In this document: positions 1-5,724 of the stretch, piece by piece
How positions within the stretch are numbered: position 1 is the stretch's first letter
Layout of the letters: every line of letters begins with the position of its first letter
NCBI GenBank assembly: GCA_002469805.1
Contig: DKNW01000033.1
Location: forward strand, 1-8,164
Source of the DNA: Rhodobiaceae bacterium UBA7378
GTDB taxonomy: Bacteria > Pseudomonadota > Alphaproteobacteria > RS24
DNA length: 8,164 bases
Reading direction: 5' to 3'
Translations under genes and position numbers: made by a program
Notes under the pieces: model-generated
Told to the model about the DNA's origin: nothing
Database searches by the model: none
Seen by the model: the letters and a program-made list of their open reading frames with translations, nothing else

Positions 1-1
1 A

Positions 2-2551
2 AATGTTGACCCAATGGGTGTGCACACCGGCGACAGCATCACGGTTGCACCCGCGCTCACCCTGACCGACCGCGAATACCAGATCATGCGCAATGCCTCG
101 ATTGCTGTCTTACGCGAAATTGGCGTGGAAACCGGCGGTTCTAACGTGCAATTTGCTGTCAATCCGGCAGATGGGCGTCTTGTCGTAATCGAAATGAACC
201 CGCGTGTATCGCGTTCCTCCGCGCTGGCCTCCAAAGCAACCGGGTTCCCGATTGCCAAGGTTGCGGCCAAGCTTGCTGTAGGTTTCACGCTCGACGAATT
301 AATGAACGACATTACCGGCGTCACCCCAGCAAGCTTTGAGCCGACCATTGATTATGTTGTGACAAAAATCCCGCGTTTTGCATTTGAAAAGTTTCCTGGT
401 GCCGAACCCTTGTTATCGACCGCCATGAAATCGGTTGGCGAAGCCATGGCTATCGGGCGTAGCTTTCAAGAATCGCTACAAAAGGCGTTGCGTTCGCTAG
501 AAACCGGCCTGACCGGTCTCAACACACCCGATGACGCGCCCATTGTTGATGAAACTGGCGATATGGACGCTTTGCGCGCAGCGTTAACCACGGCCACCCC
601 GTCGCGCCTCTTAATGGTCGCTCATGCCTTGCGGCAGGGCATGGCTGTGGACGAGATATGCGCGCTATCGCATTTTGATCCGTGGTTCGTGCGTCAGATT
701 AAAGAGATTGTGGATACCGAAGCACTGGTCTCCACCCGCGGCCTGCCCGACACACCTGAAGCCATGCGGCAGGTCAAAGCCATGGGTTTTTCCGATGCCC
801 GACTTGCTGAATTGGCTGGCACAGACGAAGACACAACCCGCGCCGCGCGCCACGCGCTCGACATTCGACCATTTTTCCGCCGCATTGACACTTGTGCGGC
901 CGAGTTTGCCGCCAGTACGCCCTATCTCTATTCGAGCTATGATGCGCCCTCGCCTTTTGCACCACAAAACGAAGCTCTGCCTGCCGCGCGCCCCAAAGCG
1001 GTTATTCTCGGTGGCGGGCCAAACCGCATCGGACAGGGCATCGAGTTTGACTATTGCTGTTGCCACGCCGCTTATGCGCTGGCGGATGCCGATATTGAAA
1101 GCATTATGGTCAATTGCAATCCGGAAACCGTGTCGACGGATTACGACACGTCCGACCGGTTATATTTCGAACCTCTAACGCAAGAAGATGTGTTGGAACT
1201 TCTGGCCTGCGAGATGGCAGCTGGGCAGCTTTTGGGCGTTATCGTGCAATTTGGCGGGCAAACCCCGCTCAAACTTTCACAAGCACTAGAAAAAGCTGGC
1301 ATTCCTATTTTAGGCACATCGCCGGATGCGATCGACCTTGCCGAAGACCGCGACCGCTTTAAAGATCTGCTTGATCGTCTGCAATTAAAACAGCCGCCCA
1401 ATGGTATCGCCCGCAGCGCAGAAGAAGCACGCAGTATTGCCGCTGAAATTGGTTTTCCGGTGGTCATCCGTCCGTCTTACGTGCTGGGTGGTCGGGCCAT
1501 GGAAATTGTTTCCAGCGATGCACAGCTTGAACGCTATATGCGCGAAGCTGTGATTGTTTCCGGCGACAGCCCGGTTCTCATTGATGGGTATTTGCGCGAC
1601 GCGACCGAATTAGATGTCGACGTGCTGTGCGATGGCGACGAAGTTGTGGTTGCGGGTATTCTGGAACATATCGAGGAAGCGGGTGTCCATTCGGGCGATA
1701 GCGCGTGCTCCATGCCACCGCACTCGCTATCGCAATCAATTATTGACGAATTATCCCACCAAGCCAGCGCAATGGCAAAGGCACTCAATGTTATCGGGCT
1801 CATGAATGTGCAATTTGCCGTGCAGGGTGAAACAATTTACGTCATCGAAGTGAACCCGCGCGCCAGCCGTACCGTGCCATTTGTTGCCAAAGTGCTGGGC
1901 CAGCCGATCGCGAAAATCGCCGCTCGCGTGATGGCCGGCAGCAAGCTGAGTGAATTTGGCCTCGATTTCCCGTCCTATGACCATATTGCCGTCAAGGAAG
2001 CCGTGTTCCCATTTGCCCGTTTCCCCGGTGTCGACACGGTGCTGGGGCCGGAAATGCGCTCAACCGGCGAGGTGATGGGGCTGGACACAAATTTCGCACT
2101 GGCCTTTGCCAAAAGTCAGCTGGGCGGCGGCACTGTGCTGCCCGCTACGGGCACGGCCTTCATCTCGGTTCGGGAAAATGACAAACAACGCGCGGTGTTG
2201 CCAGCGCAATCGCTCATAAAAATGGGTTTTACGGTGATAGCGACACGTGGCACCGCAGCGTTTCTTGCCGATCAGGGGCTGGACGTAACCCCAATTAACA
2301 AGGTTTTGGAGGGGCGCCCGCACATTGTGGACGCGATTAAGAACGGCGACGTACAACTGGTCGTCAATACAACTGCGGGCGAAAAATCGCTTGCCGACAG
2401 CAAATCAATCCGGCGCACCGCACTGGTCATGAAAATTCCTTATTACACCACCATGGCCGGTGCCGAGGCCGCGGTCGCGGCTATTCGGGCGCTCTCAAAT
2501 CAGGATCTCGATGTCCGATCCTTGCAAGACTATGCCCAGCGCAGCCAGTAG
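2..2551 (+). CDS. carB: Carbamoyl-phosphate synthase large subunit, 5'-truncated by window edge
   Basis: Catalyses carbamoyl phosphate formation from bicarbonate, ammonia (delivered by the CarA glutaminase subunit) and two ATP, feeding pyrimidine and arginine synthesis in the cytoplasm. The reading frame is already open at base 2 (N-V-D-P-M-G-V-H-T-G-D-S), so the ATG at 14 is internal. By alignment from memory to E. coli CarB about 235 N-terminal residues are missing; 849 are present, predicting a normal total near 1,080. Seen in order (numbering from base 2): end of the carboxyphosphate ATP-grasp domain with the metal-binding IEMNPRVSRSS motif (Glu64, Asn66), the helical oligomerisation linker (about 170-320), the second half starting at GGGPNRIGQGIEFDY (about 337), its ATP-grasp core with RPSYVLGGRAMEI (about 489) and EVNPRASRTVPF (about 615), and the C-terminal MGS-like allosteric domain (about 715-849). 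No frameshift or missing key residue was noticed. greA follows 98 bases downstream. Confidence 0.97.
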   Translation, partial: NVDPMGVHTGDSITVAPALTLTDREYQIMRNASIAVLREIGVETGGSNVQFAVNPADGRLVVIEMNPRVSRSSALASKATGFPIAKVAAKLAVGFTLDELMNDITGVTPASFEPTIDYVVTKIPRFAFEKFPGAEPLLSTAMKSVGEAMAIGRSFQESLQKALRSLETGLTGLNTPDDAPIVDETGDMDALRAALTTATPSRLLMVAHALRQGMAVDEICALSHFDPWFVRQIKEIVDTEALVSTRGLPDTPEAMRQVKAMGFSDARLAELAGTDEDTTRAARHALDIRPFFRRIDTCAAEFAASTPYLYSSYDAPSPFAPQNEALPAARPKAVILGGGPNRIGQGIEFDYCCCHAAYALADADIESIMVNCNPETVSTDYDTSDRLYFEPLTQEDVLELLACEMAAGQLLGVIVQFGGQTPLKLSQALEKAGIPILGTSPDAIDLAEDRDRFKDLLDRLQLKQPPNGIARSAEEARSIAAEIGFPVVIRPSYVLGGRAMEIVSSDAQLERYMREAVIVSGDSPVLIDGYLRDATELDVDVLCDGDEVVVAGILEHIEEAGVHSGDSACSMPPHSLSQSIIDELSHQASAMAKALNVIGLMNVQFAVQGETIYVIEVNPRASRTVPFVAKVLGQPIAKIAARVMAGSKLSEFGLDFPSYDHIAVKEAVFPFARFPGVDTVLGPEMRSTGEVMGLDTNFALAFAKSQLGGGTVLPATGTAFISVRENDKQRAVLPAQSLIKMGFTVIATRGTAAFLADQGLDVTPINKVLEGRPHIVDAIKNGDVQLVVNTTAGEKSLADSKSIRRTALVMKIPYYTTMAGAEAAVAAIRALSNQDLDVRSLQDYAQRSQ

Positions 2552-2612
2552 CATGTACACCAACTGACACTTGCCTATTTCTCAAATTTTGTGGAACATA
2601 TTCGGGGAGATC

Positions 2613-2634
2613 GCGTTTTCCGCCTGGAGAACGC
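2613..2634 (+). promoter_or_regulatory. Hairpin in the greA leader
   Basis: The bases GCGTTTTCC (2613-2621) pair with GGAGAACGC (2626-2634) around a GCCT loop, giving nine consecutive pairs, one of them G-U. The structure ends 6 bases before the purine-rich ribosome binding site (AGAGGG, 2640-2645) of greA. No T-run follows, so it is not a standard intrinsic terminator in the plus direction. It could be an RNA leader element, an mRNA-stabilising structure, or chance. No convincing -35/-10 pair was seen in the 98-base gap, so it is unclear whether the hairpin is in a greA-specific leader or in a carB-greA readthrough transcript. Confidence 0.4.
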
Positions 2635-2649
2635 CGTAAAGAGGGAAAA

Positions 2650-3123
2650 ATGGAAAAAGTTCCGATGACAGCCGGCGGCTATGCCGCGCTTGATGCTGAA
2701 GTGAAAAAGCTCAAAGGACCAGAACGCCAGCGCATCATCAAAGCGATTGCAGAAGCGCGCGCGCATGGCGACCTGTCTGAAAACGCCGAGTATCACGCCG
2801 CCAAAGAACAACAAAGCCACAATGAAGGCCGCGTAATGGAGTTGGAAGACGTGCTGAACCGCGCTGATGTTATCGACGTTACCGCGCTGAATGGTGCGCG
2901 GGTTAAGTTTGGCGCGACCGTCGATCTTGTCGATGAAGATACCGAAGTCGAAATGACCTACCAGATTGTCGGCGAATACGAAGCCAATGTGGAAGAGGGT
3001 AAGATCTCTATCGTTTCACCGATTGCCCGGGCATTGATTGGCAAAGAAGTTGGCGACAGTGTGGAGGTGAACACGCCGGGCGGCGGCAAGTCCTACGAAA
3101 TTCTTGGCGTAAAATTTATTTGA
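2650..3123 (+). CDS. greA: Transcription elongation factor GreA
   Basis: GreA enters the secondary channel of RNA polymerase and stimulates cleavage of the backtracked RNA 3' end, rescuing stalled elongation complexes. The 157-residue product has the usual length. Residues 1-75 form the N-terminal antiparallel coiled coil; its tip reads EARAHGDLSENAEYHAAKEQQ and keeps the two acidic residues needed for metal-assisted cleavage (Asp41 and Glu44 in the E. coli pattern). Residues about 80-157 are the C-terminal FKBP-like globular domain, including the SPIARALIGKEVGD and TPGGGKSYEI stretches typical of the family. The ATG at 2650 is preceded by a good AGAGGG ribosome binding site 4 bases upstream and gives the family-standard start. 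The gene lies downstream of carB on the same strand, and its stop overlaps the stop of the convergent Lrp/AsnC gene by 8 bases. Confidence 0.97.
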   Translation: MEKVPMTAGGYAALDAEVKKLKGPERQRIIKAIAEARAHGDLSENAEYHAAKEQQSHNEGRVMELEDVLNRADVIDVTALNGARVKFGATVDLVDEDTEVEMTYQIVGEYEANVEEGKISIVSPIARALIGKEVGDSVEVNTPGGGKSYEILGVKFI

Positions 3124-3595
3124 CCATATCGACAGGCACACCTGCCGCCTGTTTTGACTGGCGAATAGTCAGGGATGTGCGAACATTTGCAACATTTGGG
3201 GCCGGCGTCAGTTCGCGTGTCAGAAAGTTTTGGAAACTCGCCAGATCAGGGGCTACGCATTTCAAAATAAAATCGATATCGCCGTTCAGCATGTGGCACT
3301 CGCGCACCTCGCGCCACCCCTCCACGCGCGCTTCAAAGGCTTGCAAATCGGCCTCGGCCTGACTGTGCAGACCGACCATAGCAAAAACTGTTACGCCAAA
3401 CCCCAGCAATGCGGGATTAACCCGCGCATGATAGCCATTGATAAAACCGGCTTGCTCAAGTGCACGCACGCGGCGCAAACACGGCGGCGCGGATATGCCA
3501 ACCCGCCCCGCAAGTTCGACATTGGTTATGCGCCCGTCGCGTTGCAATTCATCAATGATCCGCAGATCGATATCATCCAGTCGTGGTTTTTTCAT
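3116..3595 (-). CDS. Lrp/AsnC-family transcriptional regulator
   Basis: A feast/famine regulator that in this family binds DNA as dimers or higher oligomers and usually senses an amino acid. The 159-residue product has the normal family length. Residues about 6-60 are the AsnC-type helix-turn-helix domain (LDDIDLRIIDELQRDGRITN, then ELAGRVGISAPPCLRRVRAL, then EQAGFINGYHARVNP); the PPCLRRV recognition-helix region matches the Lrp pattern SPTPCLERV. Residues about 68-150 are the RAM/AsnC ligand-binding domain (VTVFAMVGL, then WREVRECHMLNGDIDFILKC). The start chosen, ATG complementary to 3593-3595, places MKKPRLDDID at the N-terminus as expected; the frame stays open upstream to about 4006 but that part is unrelated to the family. 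The ribosome binding site is weak (GGGAATATGGG). The gene is divergent from the ELM1-family gene across a palindrome, suggesting self-regulation. The effector and the specific orthologue cannot be stated. Confidence 0.95.
   Translation of the reverse strand: MKKPRLDDIDLRIIDELQRDGRITNVELAGRVGISAPPCLRRVRALEQAGFINGYHARVNPALLGFGVTVFAMVGLHSQAEADLQAFEARVEGWREVRECHMLNGDIDFILKCVAPDLASFQNFLTRELTPAPNVANVRTSLTIRQSKQAAGVPVDMVK
3132..3155 (+). terminator. Candidate intrinsic terminator of greA, inside the convergent gene
   Basis: Eight bases after the greA stop, ACAGGC (3132-3137) can pair with GCCTGT (3147-3152) over a 9-base loop, followed at once by T residues (TTTT, 3152-3155, the first shared with the stem). 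A competing smaller hairpin, GGCA/TGCC (3135-3138 with 3143-3146), is nested in it. The stem is short and the T-run is brief, so termination efficiency may be modest. The element lies within the 3' coding end of the minus-strand Lrp/AsnC gene. Confidence 0.4.
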
Positions 3596-3610
3596 TACCC
3601 ATATTCCCGC

Positions 3611-3637
3611 AAACCGCGTAATAATATTACGCGGTTT
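3611..3637. promoter_or_regulatory. Perfect 27-bp palindrome, candidate Lrp/AsnC operator
   Basis: The 13 bases AAACCGCGTAATA (3611-3623) are exactly mirrored as the reverse complement TATTACGCGGTTT (3625-3637) around a single central base at 3624. It lies 15 bases upstream of the regulator's start codon and 24 upstream of the ELM1-family start codon, in a 66-base divergent gap. The AT-rich centre flanked by GC arms fits the general style of Lrp/AsnC sites, which are dyad-symmetric with AT-rich cores. The core also contains TAATAT-like sequence that could overlap -10 elements on both strands, so binding would be expected to repress. Function is inferred from position and symmetry. Confidence 0.7.
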
Positions 3638-3661
3638 GACAAGATTTGAAAAGGAAAACAC

Positions 3662-4618
3662 ATGCAGGTCTGGGCGATTACCGGCGGGCGTCGCGGCAAT
3701 GATGTGCTTGTGCTGGGCGTTGCGCAGGCGCTGGGGGTTGAGCCCCGGCTGATCCATACCCAGTTGAACGCACCATGGCGCTGGCTCTCCCCCTATAAGG
3801 CAGCATTTCGTGGCGTGCGTGACGACCCGACCATCGCACCACCGTATCCCGACCTCGTGCTGGCTAGCGGGCGACAGGCCGCCGCCCACGCGCGGTTTAT
3901 TGGCCTGCGGTCCGGTGGGCACAGTTTCACAGCTTTTTTCCAAAATCCCCTCATCAATCCGCAGCATTTCGACTTTGTCTGGGCACCGCATCACGACCGT
4001 TTGCAAGGGCCAAATGTCATGAGCACACTTTTATCGCCTCATATGCTCACGCAAGAGGGTCTACAAGCTGATGCCGAGACATGGCGCGCGCGCCTGCTGG
4101 ATGGGGCCGGCGCAAAAACCCCTATCGCTGTTTTGATTGGCGGGCCAAACAGTGCCTATGCGTTTTCGCGCGATGAATTTGGCGAACTTACCGCTTATAT
4201 TGTGTCCCTGGCGGATCAGAATTTCTTCCCGATGATCACGGTTTCACGCCGCTCGCCCCCGGAATTCTCGACCTATTTGCGCGACCAGCTTGCAGGACAC
4301 GCGCATTTTCTCTGGAATAATGACGGCGACAATCCCTATACCGGCATACTTGGTTTGGCGCAGCACATCATCGTGACAGCCGACAGCGTGAACATGGTAG
4401 GCGAGGCGTGTGCTACCGACGCACCTGTGCAAGTGTTTGAACTGGCAGGCGGCAACCGAAAATTTCGCCAGTTTCACGGCGAGATGCAGGCGGCAGGATT
4501 TACCCGTACATTTCGTGGCGATTTAACCAAGCGCCTGTCGGCGCCCGTTAATGCGACACCAGACATTGCCGCCGCCCTGCGGCGTGCGCTGGAAGCCAAA
4601 CGCGCCGCTTCGGTGTAA
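3662..4618 (+). CDS. ELM1-family (mitochondrial fission ELM1-like, DUF1022) protein
   Basis: This 318-residue protein resembles the bacterial members of the family annotated as mitochondrial fission ELM1 (DUF1022), named after a plant protein that recruits dynamin to mitochondria. The bacterial role is not established. Visible family features are an N-terminal Rossmann-like start (AITGGRRGNDVLVLGVAQALG, residues 5-25), the YPDLVLASGRQAA stretch (about 60-73), AVLIGGPNSAYAFS (about 156-169), PMITVSRRSPP, and the C-terminal VTADSVNMVGEACATDAPV (about 238-257). This two-lobed pattern resembles GT-B-fold glycosyltransferases, but that is inference. No signal peptide or membrane segment is obvious. 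The ATG at 3662 has a clear AAGGA site at 3651-3655. The gene is divergent from the Lrp/AsnC regulator and is followed 118 bases later by trxB on the same strand. Family membership is fairly sure, function is not. Confidence 0.88.
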   Translation: MQVWAITGGRRGNDVLVLGVAQALGVEPRLIHTQLNAPWRWLSPYKAAFRGVRDDPTIAPPYPDLVLASGRQAAAHARFIGLRSGGHSFTAFFQNPLINPQHFDFVWAPHHDRLQGPNVMSTLLSPHMLTQEGLQADAETWRARLLDGAGAKTPIAVLIGGPNSAYAFSRDEFGELTAYIVSLADQNFFPMITVSRRSPPEFSTYLRDQLAGHAHFLWNNDGDNPYTGILGLAQHIIVTADSVNMVGEACATDAPVQVFELAGGNRKFRQFHGEMQAAGFTRTFRGDLTKRLSAPVNATPDIAAALRRALEAKRAASV

Positions 4619-4725
4619 AAACCTCTGAATAAATCACCGTCTTTGCTTTTGCCCCACTTGGGGAAATCGGAATCGGGCTTACATTACCCGTATAGAAATT
4701 TGGCATTAGCCTTACGAAATGTTGC

Positions 4726-4730
4726 CGGAG
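4726..4730 (+). promoter_or_regulatory. Ribosome binding site that fixes the trxB start
   Basis: CGGAG ends 6 bases before the ATG at 4737. The earlier in-frame ATG at 4719 lies upstream of this site, has no purine-rich sequence before it, and would add MLPERV, which is not part of the usual TrxB N-terminus. The 4737 start is therefore preferred. Confidence 0.7.
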
Positions 4731-4736
4731 CGCGTT

Positions 4737-5702
4737 ATGAACGAAATTAAACATAGCAAATTATTGATTATCGGATCTGGGCCTGCCGGTTACACTGCCG
4801 CCGTTTACGCGGCACGCGCTATGCTTGAGCCTGTCTTGGTGCGGGGAATTCAACCAGGCGGCCAGTTGACGATCACAACGGATGTCGAGAATTATCCGGG
4901 GTTCGCCGATGCCATTCAAGGACCATGGCTGATGGAACAAATGGAAGCGCAAGCCGCCCATGTCGGCACTGAGATTATTTCCGACATCATTACCAATGCC
5001 GATCTGACCGTACGCCCGTTCAAAATGACAGGCGATAGCGGACAAGTTTACACCGCGGATACCGTGATTATTGCCACTGGCGCGCAAGCTAAGTGGCTTG
5101 GGCTGGAGAGCGAGAAAAAGTTTCAGGGATTTGGCGTGTCGGCATGTGCGACATGCGATGGCTTTTTCTATCGCAACAAGGAAGTGCTGGTCGTCGGCGG
5201 TGGCAATACGGCTGTTGAAGAAGCACTGTTCTTGACGAATTTTGCCTCGAAAGTCACGCTGGTGCATCGGCGCGACAGCCTACGCAGTGAAAAAATTCTG
5301 CAACAACGCTTGTTATCACACGACAAGATCGACGTTCTTTGGAACAGCGAAATCGACGAAGTGCTTGGCGATGATACGCCGCTTGGCGTGACCGGCGCGC
5401 GCATTCGCAACACGCAAAATGGCGACACGCACGAGATAAGTGCCCACGGCATTTTCATCGCCATTGGTCACGCGCCGTCGACGGAATTGTTTACTGCGCA
5501 GCTTAAAACCAAGGCGGGCGGCTATCTGGTCACCGAACCCGACAGTACGGCAACCTCCATTGATGGCGTGTATGCTGCTGGCGATGTAACCGATGATATT
5601 TACCGGCAAGCCGTTACTGCCGCTGGTATGGGATGCATGGCGGCATTGGAAGCTGAAAAATATCTGGCCGCGCTGGAAGCTGAAAAAGACGCTGCCGAAT
5701 AG
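4737..5702 (+). CDS. trxB: Thioredoxin reductase (NADPH)
   Basis: Flavoenzyme that passes electrons from NADPH through FAD and a redox-active disulfide to thioredoxin, supplying cytoplasmic disulfide reduction. The 321 residues contain the FAD-binding GSGPAG (13-18), the GIQPGGQLTITTDVENYPGF segment (37-56), ATG (113-115), the active-site CATC (Cys137 and Cys140) followed by Asp141, the NADPH-binding GGGNTAVEEA (154-163) with HRRD (177-180), and the second FAD motif AAGDV (280-284), followed by QAVTAAGMGCMAALEAEKYL, the usual family ending. Length matches bacterial low-molecular-weight TrxB. The odd part is the last stretch: AALEAEK occurs twice in tandem, extending the C-terminus by about nine residues. 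The gene follows the ELM1-family gene on the same strand, possibly co-transcribed; the 118-base gap has a small CCCC/GGGG hairpin at 4652-4663 and a lone TATAGA at 4691 but no clear promoter. It converges with dnaE2, with 22 bases between stops. Confidence 0.97.
   Translation: MNEIKHSKLLIIGSGPAGYTAAVYAARAMLEPVLVRGIQPGGQLTITTDVENYPGFADAIQGPWLMEQMEAQAAHVGTEIISDIITNADLTVRPFKMTGDSGQVYTADTVIIATGAQAKWLGLESEKKFQGFGVSACATCDGFFYRNKEVLVVGGGNTAVEEALFLTNFASKVTLVHRRDSLRSEKILQQRLLSHDKIDVLWNSEIDEVLGDDTPLGVTGARIRNTQNGDTHEISAHGIFIAIGHAPSTELFTAQLKTKAGGYLVTEPDSTATSIDGVYAAGDVTDDIYRQAVTAAGMGCMAALEAEKYLAALEAEKDAAE
5640..5693 (+). repeat. 27-bp in-frame tandem duplication at the trxB 3' end
   Basis: Two adjacent 27-base units (5640-5666 and 5667-5693) encode AALEAEKYL and AALEAEKDA. 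Thirteen bases are identical (GGAAGCTGAAAAA at 5648-5660 and 5675-5687), while the unit edges have diverged (gcggcattg versus gccgcgctg; tatctg versus gacgct). This looks like an old slippage or unequal-exchange duplication that kept the frame. Confidence 0.75.
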
Positions 5703-5724
5703 ATCTGCACGATTACTGAACACG

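Noticed and set aside
2571..2602. Possible greA promoter (TTGCCT ... CATATT)
   Set aside because: The spacing of about 20 bases and poor hexamer matches do not support a call.
3411..3425. GCGGG-ATTAA-CCCGC inverted repeat
   Set aside because: Only 5-base arms, lies inside the regulator's coding sequence and has no positional link to a start or stop.
3636..3641. Perfect TTGACA -35-like hexamer next to the palindrome
   Set aside because: A -10 element at normal spacing would fall on the ELM1-family start codon at 3662, and none is present, so it cannot drive that gene in the usual way.
3230..3649. Plus-strand open frame of 139 codons across the regulator gene
   Set aside because: It lies antisense to a well-supported Lrp/AsnC gene, has no recognisable domain, and no ribosome binding site was noted.
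3596..4006. Upstream extension of the Lrp/AsnC reading frame on the minus strand to about 4006
   Set aside because: The extra 137 residues have no family similarity, overlap the ELM1-family gene in antisense and would cross the palindromic gap; the MKKPRLDD start fits the family length.
4652..4663. CCCC-ACTT-GGGG hairpin after the ELM1-family gene
   Set aside because: Only four strong pairs and no T-run follows in the plus direction, so it is not supported as a terminator.
4761..5267. Minus-strand open frame of 168 codons within trxB
   Set aside because: Antisense shadow of a complete, motif-rich trxB; the translation is low-complexity and unlike any family I recognise.
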